A stretch of 64,000 nucleotides of DNA from positions 3,129,098-3,193,097 of the forward strand of contig NC_048563.1 of NCBI RefSeq assembly GCF_902806685.2, written 5' to 3'. The DNA is from Maniola hyperantus (Eukaryota > Arthropoda > Insecta > Lepidoptera > Nymphalidae). The notes beneath the pieces were generated by a model. That model did not search any database, was not told the origin of the DNA, and saw only the letters and a program-made list of their open reading frames with translations. Positions within the stretch are counted from its first letter, which is position 1; the number at the start of each line of letters is the position of its first letter. The position numbers and the translations under genes were made by a program. Shown piece after piece: positions 1-11,200 of the stretch.

Positions 1-335
1 TCCCTCTCAAGCAGAGAAATGTGTGAAATGTTATTCCTTCTTTTTTACGTTTGCTTCGGTTATTGTAGCCTAGTATACTGCAACCCACCATTGCACAATA
101 ACTTCAAAAACAAAAAACAACAAAACAAATCAATTATTTCTTTAAATACTTGAGTCAACACAACCTCACTTCACGTTGTTTGTCAAGATCTTACGCACAA
201 ATACATCTTCACAAACAAAAAAAGTGGCTGCAGTGATAAGGACAAAAAGTTATCATTTTGTCACATTCTAATAACAGCTTATATGCATTTAGCTATCTCG
301 CTTTAACAGTAAGAGTCACATTAGGGCTACTTCTA
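1..335. repeat. Dispersed repeat, copy 1 of a ~330-bp unit
   Basis: This segment is repeated with high similarity at 31976-32300: the same order of landmarks is seen (Tccctctc start, caacccaccattgcacaata, cttcacgt, agctatctcgct, agggctacttct). No coding capacity is evident. The second copy carries a 1.5-kb nested insertion inside it. The family is not one I can name. Confidence 0.75.
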
Positions 336-354
336 CATGTATTTATTCTGGCCC

Positions 355-475
355 ACTATTGAGCATGGGTCTCCTCTCAGAATGAAAAGTTCTAACCATA
401 GTCCATCACGCTGGGCGTGTGCAGATTGACTCTGTACTAAGGGAAGGATCTGTACTAAGGCAATTCCACGCAAGC
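355..475 (-). mobile_element. Fragment of tRNA-derived SINE (family D), reverse orientation
   Basis: The stretch around gagcatgggtctcctctc and the 'ccatagtcca(t)cacgctgg' motif match the 3' body of the SINE that is complete at 13253-13699 and 23852-24175. The tRNA-like head is missing. Confidence 0.6.
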
Positions 476-534
476 AAAGCAGGAGTGACTCAGTTTATTG
501 GGCAAAATGCGAACCAACTTTTACTATTAGTACA

Positions 535-705
535 CCCCTTCCGCTTTCTTTAATTTTTATAATATCCTCTACCCTAAGGTTGCCTGGAAGAGATCGCTAT
601 TTTAGCGATTAGGCCGCTTATTGTACATGCTATCTTTGTTATATTTCTATTGTTTTGGTTTTGGTGTACATTAAAGCATATTTTACTTTACTTTACTTTA
701 CTATT
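535..705 (+). mobile_element. 3' UTR remnant of a non-LTR retrotransposon
   Basis: The motif ggttgcctggaagagatcgc followed by tagcgattaggccgc, a T-rich stretch and a (TTTAC)n simple tail is a recurrent LINE 3' end in arthropod genomes. Only the non-coding tail is left, and the clade cannot be fixed from it. Confidence 0.6.
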
Positions 706-1430
706 GAAAACTATGAGTGAAAAATATTGAACTCATAATTATGATTTAACTGCACATAAGTACCTGAACATGGTCGGAATGGTAGTGGCTCAGAAAATAG
801 GCTCTGGCCAAAGTACAATCAGCATTTTCAAAATTATCAGCGTAAATACCAGGTATTTCGTCTATTTTACCGTGAAAAGAGCTTCGAATACGATACATTG
901 TGTTTGAATCTCAAATCTATTTGCTATCACAGAACAAACAACACAAATAGTGAGTTAAAAAGTTACGTAACGAAATCATTAAGCTAATGAAATGTATATA
1001 CTAGGTATATAGGTAAGTAATCAATCGGTATACAAAAGAAACAAATTAACAACAAAACAAAACCTCAAAATCAAAACAGCGTATTTCGCAAAAAATGACG
1101 TGGCGCCCGTGGCGGGAAAGATTTTTTTAAATTTTGACGTTTGTCCTCACTCCTCGACAAAATGACAACCAACAAATAAGAAAAAAAAACTACGGTTGGT
1201 TGGTAGGTACTTCGACCAGGGCATAGAGATGGACCCATCGACATAGGAATAGTTGTACTACGTAGTCTTGGACGATCTAACCTAAGGACGCGCCTCGCAT
1301 GATTATTCCCCTCTGTCAATAGTAATGGATTTTTAATCCACTGCGTTTATAAACACTGTTTGCGGAATCGATTTTGTCATTGTCAGAATCGTTTTCGATG
1401 TGTGACGACGTCTTACACGCTGGGTGAAAA

Positions 1431-1510
1431 ATGCCTGTTTGTGCCGTTAGTGAGTGCAAGAACAAATCAAACACATCAAATTTACAAAAAGATGGAATTT
1501 CATTTCATAA
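1431..1510 (+). CDS. Orphan first exon encoding the start of a THAP zinc finger
   Basis: The ATG at 1431 opens 26 codons plus 2 bases that end at a consensus donor (gtaagt). The peptide begins MPVCAVSECKNKS and ends DGISFH, which is the first half of the THAP (C2CH) DNA-binding domain: Met-Pro, a Cys-x4-Cys pair, then the Phe-His that normally leads into a Pro/Trp motif. The second half (FP motif, invariant Trp, distal Cys and His) is not found downstream in this window. The frame would read through in phase into the exon at 5239, but that would not complete the domain. It may be the first exon of a gene whose other exons are distant or lost, or a pseudogene fragment. THAP recognition is moderately sure; the gene's status is unknown. 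Confidence 0.55.
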
Positions 1511-1745
1511 GTAAGTATTTTTGGTGTAATAAACGCTTTCTATAAATTAAATTACATAAATTATTATAATAAAATAACAATCGAGAACTTTACCGATTCA
1601 GTAATTGAGTACGTAATAATTCGGTAGAAACGAGTCACACTTCTCACGAGACTATATTTTGTTTTTTCTAAACAATTGCAACCCTCGTTATATACAAATT
1701 AGGTTAAAATTTGAATACGCGTGAACAGCATGAAATTACGTAGTA

Positions 1746-2154
1746 GTAAAAATAACACTAGTCTCGTGGGAAGTGCGGTATACTAAAGACGGAGAGCCAG
1801 CGCCCAAAAAACTGTTTGAATTTACTAAGGCTAATTTTTTGCGCATACTGACGAGCTCTGTCCCCATATTCTGCTGACTAACCATTACAACTTTTATTTA
1901 TATGCAATATACAAGTTATATAACAATTTTCAGCCTTAGTAAATTCATTTTATTACCTCGCAGGTACGACACCTTTGATAGCGCACCTGAGTCACTGTTC
2001 TCAGGTTCACTTGACTGACCGCAGTATGTTTGTGTACGCAACCATTCTAATGAACTATAAAAAAATTAGCCTTAGTAAATTCAAACAGTATTTTGGGCCC
2101 TGGCTCTCCGTCTATAGTATACCGCACTCCCCACGAGACTATTGTGTTATTTTT
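1746..2154. mobile_element. Foldback/MITE with ~95-bp terminal inverted repeats
   Basis: The left arm (taaaaataacac...tagtctcgtgg...agacggagagccagcgccc...aaggctaatttttt) is mirrored at 2060-2154 with a few mismatches. The ~220-bp centre has no coding potential. Internal short repeats of cttagtaaattca are also present. No transposase is visible, and the superfamily cannot be assigned. Confidence 0.8.
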
Positions 2155-4280
2155 ACCAAATTTTTCAGTATTAGATTTAATTGCATAGGACATAAGGTTC
2201 GATTTTTAAGAATCATGTGATAGTGATTGCGGTTCGATTATCGATATCGATGAAAACATTTTCTTTATTATTAACGACTAAATTACCGTCTTCAAGTCAA
2301 GTAAAGAATAGTTATTATTAATTACCACAATTTTTTCGCTACCTATACTTGTAATAAAACTGGTCGATTTCTGTGATTTCACGTACTTAATACATTTAAA
2401 AAAATATTAAAGCAACGCAATTTTAGTGATAGGCGAGAAACGGGGTAGGGTGTCTCTGAACTGGGTAATTTGTAGCTAAAAGGTGTACCTTTCTCAAGGA
2501 TGAGGATTAGGTAATAATTTATCATAATCGTTTTATTTTTACAGATTTCGATATTTTTACAGAGAGAATCGCCAAGAATATACATAACATTAACCTAATG
2601 GTAAATAATGACGTGTTAAAAATAGAAGAGGCCACCGTGTGTGTTTACTAATTTATTTTCATAGTATCATATCTGTCTTATGGAATTTTGCTGTGGGGTA
2701 AAAGCGGCAGGTATTGAGAAAATTTTTGCATTGCTAATTTGTAAGGGCAATACGTGTAATATTTAATAACTTACATTTAATTTTTTTGGACAAAGAGTAC
2801 ACCATATTGGAATTACCATGTAAACCCAATGTGCAATAAATAAATGATTGATTGGAAAGAAAAAAACATTTTATTGATTGATATACCTACTAATTATGTT
2901 TGGTAGGTTTTTGCGCGGTCAGGTTTATTTTGTATTATATAATAATATAAGTCATTAATAAGCACATTTTCACTATCGAAATTTTAAATGAAAATTTCGT
3001 TATATAAAAAAATACTTAAGATTAAAAATGATATAAAATAAGTAAAAAAGTATGTGCATATTTTTTAAATAAATATTTTTCTTATTTTTACGTTGCATTA
3101 TTAGTTTTTGGGATAATTACCTATTAAGTGAGGTGAATGTATGCAAGAATACGCTACGCTGACCAAACACTGGTTTTAAGTAATTAAATACGAGTAATAA
3201 ATTCTTACTTCTACTTTTGTTTCTGAAAAACTATCGATATATTTTAAAATATCGATACGGTAGCATCGCAAATCAATTTGACTGTCTTACACTCGTAATG
3301 TCTTTGTATGTTGATGTATATAACTTATTAGTGTGCGTAAAATGTAGTAGTGTTGAAGATTTAGATATGTGTGTGTTAATAATGACACAAAACTTTGTTG
3401 AGTGAGTGTGTCAAGTTGTCTATGTAGTGTTTCCTCGTCCCGCACCAAAAGTGACAGAAATTTTTATTCGTAATATTAGGCGCGTTACAAGTCCATAGGT
3501 TAGATCGTCCAAGTACGTAGTAGTACTTGCAAATCCTTGGGCCAATGCAAATAGCTAGGATCCGGTGTCGTAAAACCAGTTAAAAAAAACAACAGGCAAG
3601 GGCATAATCTATGGGCAAAGGGGAATTACTCATTTGTAAACGAAACTTCATCAAAGACATGATTATCCGTGCTGTGGTCAAAAGACAAAATCAAAAAGTT
3701 TCATTGCATTCATTGTTTCATTCTCTTCGTGCTTCGGTGGTGCTGTTCATTCTTTTCAACTGATATTTTGTTTCAACTTTTATGTTTTATGTGGTTCTTA
3801 GTAAAATAAAGCCCAGGTAATTTAATTTTTTAAGTGATACGAGTACGGTGTCGTGCTCAAAGTACTTCGTTATTTAAATTGTTATTATTGTGAAGTTGAA
3901 GCTGTTCAAAACATGGAAGTTTGATCTTGCAACTGTTTGGACAAAAACTTTATTTCCACAGTCCACTAGTAAGTGCAGTAATCGTTGTAACGCCTAACAA
4001 AATATGTTTTTTTGGTCTCTCATTACTTTGTTGTTTAATATCTTTGTGGTAGTTGTGTTACTTTTGATTTTATATGATTTAATAGTGGGTGAAAGGATAC
4101 ATCGACAAATCACTAAGTTACATGAACCGTAAGATTTTTTGAATTTTTTATCCTTTTTCAGGCTATTTTGTGTATAAAACGTTTTTATATTGTGAAAGCT
4201 TATTTTTTTTAAATAAACTAAGCAGCATTCGCTGGTGCGTCTATATCAGAAGTGCTTCGAGTTTTCCAAATGTTTGTCTA
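2155..4280. other. AT-rich interval without a convincing gene
   Basis: Only short shadow ORFs are seen. A possible non-coding first exon for the downstream finger gene could end near 3814, where a donor-like gtaattt follows aaagcccag, but nothing in the sequence confirms it. Confidence 0.4.
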
Positions 4281-4613
4281 AGGCCAGCCATACACGGACT
4301 GCTCGAGCGGTTAGCCAGTGATCAACATACACGGACCGCTCTTGCAGTCAGAGTCAACAGCTTTAACGATGCGTGCGGGCGGGAAGCGTGCGCGACGTGG
4401 AATTAGGAGCGCGGCCGGAGGTAACTGCGCGAGAGCGGTCGACAGCTCGAGCAGTCAGTGTATGCCAGGCGACTGCTTGACCGCCCGAAGCAGTTGCAAC
4501 TGCCTGAGCAGTTCGTATATGTACGTACGTAGAAGTCTGTAGTTCAATATGCAGTCGCAGCTTGAAACAGTCCATCCTGACTGCTTCAAACTGTCCGTGT
4601 ATGGCTGGTCTAA
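4281..4613. mobile_element. PIF/Harbinger-like MITE with CTA target duplication
   Basis: Inverted ends share ccagccatacacgg and are flanked on both sides by CTA, a 3-bp duplication of the PIF/Harbinger type. The GC-rich interior repeats catacacgga and ctcgagc-type motifs, so overlapping ORFs appear on both strands. None resembles a protein. Confidence 0.65.
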
Positions 4614-4822
4614 TCTATTTCTGAACTGGTTAACAGAACTTGACATAACCACATCCTTAAGCAGTTTATTCGATATGTGAACAACATTGGTCAGAAAGTG
4701 TTTTAATGGATTTGATGATGGCAATTGATATTGTAGCTTCATATCATGTCCCCTAAATCTAGGATTGCTCCTTCTCGTAAACATGCTCTCAAAAGTTGGG
4801 ACATTATAATAATTATTTAGTA

Positions 4823-5010
4823 CTAGCTTATGCTCGCGACTGCGTCCGCATGGACTACACAAATTTCGAACCCCTATTTCACCCCCTTAGGGACTGACTG
4901 ATTTGCAACGCACGAAATTTGGCATGCAGATAGCTATTATGATGATTCCTAGCATCTGCTAGGAAAGGATTTTTGAAAATTCAACCCCTAATGGGGTGAA
5001 ATAGGGTATC
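4823..5010 (-). mobile_element. Helitron family B, rearranged copy
   Basis: It begins on the plus strand with the ctag / gctcgcgactgcgtccgc 3' hairpin (reverse orientation). About half-way it switches into an inverted piece of the same family (aaggatttttgaaaattca...ggggtgaaataggg). This is a composite relic. Confidence 0.6.
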
Positions 5011-5238
5011 TAAAATATGTTATATATTTTAGATACCTTAGTTTAGTGAACTTAGTCTAGTAAACCAAGCGTCAATTTCCAGTTACATTGTTTATTGTTA
5101 ATGCGAATCAGTACCCACGACACAGGACTACCTAGTGTGGGTACCATTAGAAAATGTTTAAATTTGACAAAACTGTTCTGTTAAATAATATATTTTTTTC
5201 ATTTTCATTTTTCATAATAAGTGTAATTTTTTTTTCAG

Positions 5239-8200
5239 AAACATGGCATCTAGTGCAGAAGTAATTATAGTAGATGAAGATATACCGGAAATATATGTCG
5301 ATGAATCTATTCTCAAACCGATAGTATTAGATTGTATAACGGATTGTAAGAAACCACCTATATATGATAAAGTTTATGAAATCAACGGCACTGTTTTTCG
5401 TGAAGATGTTCTGGAAGACAATGACGTACTGTCACTGTTTGAAATTCAAACCACGGATACAGGTGATGGAGAAATGGAGGTAACGATTCATGAAACTACA
5501 GGTGAGTTAGATTAGAAATAGTTAGATTAGAGTTAGAGTGAATTAGAATAGAAATTGTTTTATCTACAGGTTGTTACCAGAACGCTGGCAAAAACGAAGT
5601 ACTGATGATTACTGATATAAATAAATAAATAAATAAACGTTTATTTCAGATGTTTCCATCCATAGATTGTTAGTACGTTAGTTACAATTTTTCAATAATT
5701 AGTAAGTTAGTATTGTTAGTTTATTAATGGGTAGGTAGGTACAGTTAATTTGATTATACTGACCCAATAGCTCCACACAGTGGTGTAGTATGGGACAGTC
5801 GGGCCTGGCAGCAATTACCTTTAGGATGCCGTTGTCGCTGGTACGTAAGCGCTACAGGAGAGATGCCGCTTTTTTACGCATTATGGCAAAATAGTCATTG
5901 GTATGAGCATCTGAAAACATTTTGAAAGAAAGAAAGAAGTGTTGTATCTTCTACAATAGCACGGAACCCTTCATTTCCGAGTCCAACTCGCACTTGACCG
6001 TTTTCCTTTTTTCTTTCAGATATCTATTTACCAATCTCCATCCAAGAAACTCCATATGGACTGATAATAAATTCCAATATGCTACTAACAGTAGCACAGT
6101 GGAACACTTTAGTAGAACTGGGTGATACTCATAAATGTGCTGTGTGTGATACTGAGATCGGTGGTACCATCGAACATATAGACTCGGATATGCATTTGAG
6201 GAATCTGGAGAAATATCAACCTTTGAAGAAGTTTGATTTAAGCATTACAAGACAGGTAAGTTATGATATAACTAGCTTAAGCTCGCGGCTTCGTCCGCGT
6301 CGACTACTCAAATTTTAAACCCTTATCAGGGGTCTAATTTTCAAAAATCCTTTCTTAGGGGATGCCTACGTCATAATAGCTATCTGCATGCTAAATTCAA
6401 GTAGTTTGAGCTGTGCGTTGATAGATCAGTCAGTCAGTCAGTCACCTTTTCGTTTTACATATTTAGATATTAGTACATTAACTGCAGCGGCATTGACGGA
6501 TGAACGTGTACAGTACGCGGCAGAAAGTTATATTAATTTCGGCCTTTAGAATGACATTTCGGCTTTGTAGAGCTTTGTCTCTGTCACTCATACCTATATG
6601 ACGTTTTGTCGGTCTCTACGACAGGGACAGTGCGAGCGCTCTAAAAATCTGCTATTTCCTTCAGCCGCGTATTGTAAATGATGTTATTCTCGTAATTTTT
6701 TTGTCATAATAAGAAAATTACGTTAGTTTTGGAAAACATTAGTAAGAAAGTAAAGATATTTTTTTAGATCAAAGACATCTACCATTGTGGCGTTTGCAAC
6801 GAATGCTTCGACACAAGTGCGGAAAACCAACACTTTGACAGCAAAACCCACGAAGAGAACATGCTCTTTGCGACAAACAGGGCATCAGATGTCTTGTACG
6901 ACTTTGACTTACATGTTGAAAGAAACAGGTAATATATGTTCGCGACTTAGTACGCAAATTTCAAACCCCTATTTCACCGTCTTAGGAGTTGAATTTTCAA
7001 TAATCCTTTCTTAGCGGATGCCTACGTCATATAGCTATCTACATGCCAAATTTCAGCCCGATCCGTCCAGTAGTTTGAGCTGTGCGTTGTTAGATCTGTC
7101 AGTTACTCACCTTTTCTTTTTATATATTTAGATGAATAATTTTATTTCCTGTGATCAAGCGCAGATAACGGCAACACAAATAACGAGTGTTATCATTTCA
7201 ATAGAAACAGGATAATGAGCTTAAGCGACACAACGTTCCGTATTCGTCCGATAACGAGAACGATATTTAGCAGTAACGATAACGACTTTAACGTTACTAA
7301 AAAGAACGAATACAGTTATTCATATTTTAAAAACAAAACAAACTTTGATATAGTTAAATAAGTAGTCATCATCATCGTCATCGTGATCAACCCAACGCCG
7401 ATCAACTACTGAGCACAAGTCTCCTCTCAGAATGAGAAGGGAAATAAAAAGTAGTCATGTATGCCTAAGCCTATGCAATACAAAAGGCAACAGCATTTTC
7501 TTAGTAAAATAATTCAGCCCGATCCGTCAGGTAGTTTGAGCTGTGCGTTAATAGATTAGTCAGTCAGTCACCTTTTCTTTTTAACTGACTTCAAAAAAGG
7601 AGGTGGTTCTCAATTTGCCCCGTTTTTTTATATATTTAGATGAATAATTTTATTTCCAGTGATCAAGGAAGCGCAGATAACGGCAATAGAAATAACGACT
7701 GTTACCATTTCAATAGAAACAGAATATTGAGCTTAAGCGACACGAGCGGTTTCGACAGCGCTGAGGGATTCTACGATTACGATTTTGACGATAACGTTCC
7801 GTATGTGTCCGATAACGAGAACGATATTGACGATAACGTGTTCAGCAGTAACGATAACGAATTTAACGTTACTGAAAATAACGAATACAATGAACCGAAT
7901 TACGTTTCGTACGCGTCGATCGCAAAGAAAATTGCGGCTACACCGGATTATTTATGTAAGTGTCCATTTTTTTTAAGTAATTTTTTTTAAAGTGTTTAAT
8001 TCTAAGCCATGTCATTTATGAAAATGTAAAAAGTAGTTGTTTCTGAGATTAGTGTGAATTGTACAGACTTGAAACTTTGTAAGAAGACTTGACATTATAG
8101 GAAGTAGTGATTTAAAAAAAAAATAGTGATCAACAGCGTACATACTTATAATTTTAATCTTAACTTAGGTTAAGATTTATTAGAATTAGCCACATTATAG

Positions 8201-11200
8201 TGGCATTCCGTCAGATACCTGTCTTAATTTTTTTTCAGATGTGACCATCTTCGACAAAAAAATGAAAATGAAATTCGACCACTGGCACATGATAAGTACT
8301 TTCAAATCGTACAAAACGAACCAACTTTACTGCATGGTGTGCAAGAAGTACTACCAGATAACTGTGAAGGCGCAACACTGTGCGGAGAAAGTGCATCTGG
8401 ATAAACTAAAGTGTTACAAGTTTGTTGAAGAGTACAAAAGTTACTTTATACGGAAGGTAATTTATCATTCCTTACTAACTCCTCCCTCCTCCTCCTACTC
8501 CTTCTTTCATCTAAATATATAAAAAAAGGTGACTGACTGACTGACTGACTGATCTATCGATAAACAGCTTGAATACTGGACAGATCGGGCTGAAATTGGC
8601 ATACAGATAGCTATTATGATAGTTTTTTTTTTTTTAACAGATCGATTCAAAATACTACCACTGTGGTATATGCAACAATATACAACTCGCAAAGGAAATT
8701 AAAGCACACATCGAAGCAAAACACAAAAAGAAAGTCATACCGGCCCTGCTTTCCGAAGCGGTTTCAAAGAGAAACAAAAATAACGATAACAGTACAAAGA
8801 ATAGAAATACGGGTAACGAAAAAACTATAACGTTACCGTTATTTAAGGAACTGCAAAATATCAAAATTACCGATAAGACATCCCAAACAAAGAACACGAT
8901 AAATAAGAATAATGGTATCCAAACCTTTGTGAATGCTAGAAATGAGAATAACGAAAATCTACTTACCGTTAACGAAGACCAAGTCGTTGCCTCGGCGAGT
9001 GCAAGTAACGAAAACGTTGTAAATGAAAATAACGACAGAAAAAGCGTTACGGCAACGAGAAACGACAATAACGATAAAACCGCAACGAATAATGATAAGG
9101 AACGTGAAATAAATAATGAATCGCCAAATATTCATAACGATGTCATATTGAATCAGAACGGTTTTAGGATCCGGGTGTCATTCTTGTCATATAATTTTGT
9201 TGTCAAACTGCAAAATGACTATTACTGTCATATATGTAGTGTGAAGGGTAATGAGACGGATGCGTCAAATCATATCAGAGAGCAAGATCATATCGGCATG
9301 CTGAGCAATGTGGCATTTCAAGAGAATTATGGCATACATTTGATAAGAATGGTAAGTTTTTTTTTTTAATTTATAGACTAGCGCTTGGCTGCAATCAGAC
9401 CTGGTGGCTAGTGATGATGCAGCCTAAGATGGAGCGCGCTTGTCTAGAAGATGCCTATTCACTCTTGACTTGACTAAAGAACGATGTTCATCACTTTTGG
9501 GCGCGTACTGGAAAACTGTCAAACCTCGTGACTTTATGTGCTAGTTGAAAAAGAGTAGCACTATAATTTAGAGTATTTAATTTAAAATTATTTTTCCGTC
9601 CTTTTTAGCAATATTAAAAAGAAAAGGTTGCAGATACTCTAAATTTAGTTTAGAGAAAGATATCAGAATCAGAGAATTTAGAGCAGTTTATTAAACCTAT
9701 ACCTGTACTCGCTTTCGCTTAGTCGCTTTTTCGTTTATTTTAAAGGTTATTTTATTTACAGGCTGGATTCCAAGATCATTGTGCTATATGCAATGTTATA
9801 TTTAACATGGAATATACAAAGTCGCATATATTAGAAGCCAACCATATACAAATGCTAACCAAAGCTTTAGCAACTAAAAATTACCTAAATAAGCCATACC
9901 TCGACATAGTCAATCAGCCTAGAAATTATTTAAATCGACCCATAATGCATCAACCCTCAATGCATGAGCCCGCAATGCATCAATTTGCAATGCATCAACC
10001 CGCAATGCATCAACCCACAATGGGTATGAATCAATTGCCAATGGGTTTGAATCAATCGCCAATGGGTTTGAATCAACTACCAATCACTCCACACATGGGC
10101 ATGCCACAATGGCCAATGAATCAACCAAGAATTGGTATGAATCAGCCAATGTTTCCACCAACATTGGGCATGCCCCGATGGCCACTACCCCCGCCAACAA
10201 TTGGCATGCATCCGGTTCCATCCGGAGTAGATTTGAACCAAAGTGCAATAAGTCAGATTAAAATACATACGAATCAGTTGAAAACAAATATGAATCAAGC
10301 TAAATTAGGCATGAATCAACCTACTACTCCGACTAAATTGAATATGAATCAGACTAAAACAAATATAAATCAACGCACAACTAGTATGCCTAATTTAGAC
10401 ATGAATCGAACCAAAATTGATTCGAATCAAGACGCAACTATTCAGTGTAACATCGATAAAGATCAAAACATTGAAGCTGAAGCTAAAATAGATACGAATC
10501 AACCTAAAAAAGTTGAGAATCAACGCACAACGAATCAATCCAAAATAGAAGACAATAAGAAAACTGAATCAAAAATCGATTTGATACAAGACATGTTGGA
10601 TTTGAATGAATCATTAGACGACGTTGAAGATGAATCTGAATATTTCAACGAAAGATTCGTATATTTGAAATTTAAAAACACTTATATTCAAGTCGGGCTG
10701 GCATCCTACAATAGTTTGATCAAAATCGGCGACGGGACGACATACTGTTTTGTGTGCTCTGTACGTGTCTATGGTTCTATGAAAAAACACATAGACAGTA
10801 AGAACCATGGGAATTGTATGGAGAAATGCAAGTTTGTTGTCAAATATGATAGACATCTTTTACGACAGGTAAGTTTTTTTTAATCTACAGAAGGCAGTAT
10901 TTTTCTAATTTTTACTAGAGTTAGTTAAGCATTGGTGCCGATTCTCTTGTCACTTTTTCTTTTCAATATCGTTGAAAAAGGATGGTACGTCCACGGCCCC
11001 TCGCCTCATACCCCGATTGCCATCTCGACCTGTCGCGTACTATAGTGTGGGCACCATCGTACAAGGAAACATTGATAAAGTCGTTTTTTGGTTAATAAAT
11101 ATTTTTCATTGATTCATTTCATTATTTTTTCATCCGCAGATGTTCCTCAACTATCACTGTAGTATTTGCAATGTAGTATTTACAAGGAAAGACATAAACA

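Noticed and set aside
1071..1319. 82-codon minus-strand ORF next to the THAP exon
   Set aside because: No splice sites, no recognisable motif, and composition is typical of chance frames.
2545..2590. Possible second exon for the THAP fragment after tttttacag
   Set aside because: In phase it reads KFRYFYREN and a stop within 15 codons, without the FP and Trp expected in a THAP domain.
4170..4862. Several ORFs of 70-135 codons
   Set aside because: They fall in the 4281-4613 MITE and a Helitron relic, with no family resemblance and no splice support.
8655..9068. 137-codon hydrophobic ORF on the minus strand
   Set aside because: It is the antisense shadow of the Asn/Lys-rich exon 6 (AAC/AAT codons read backward give Val/Leu/Phe).
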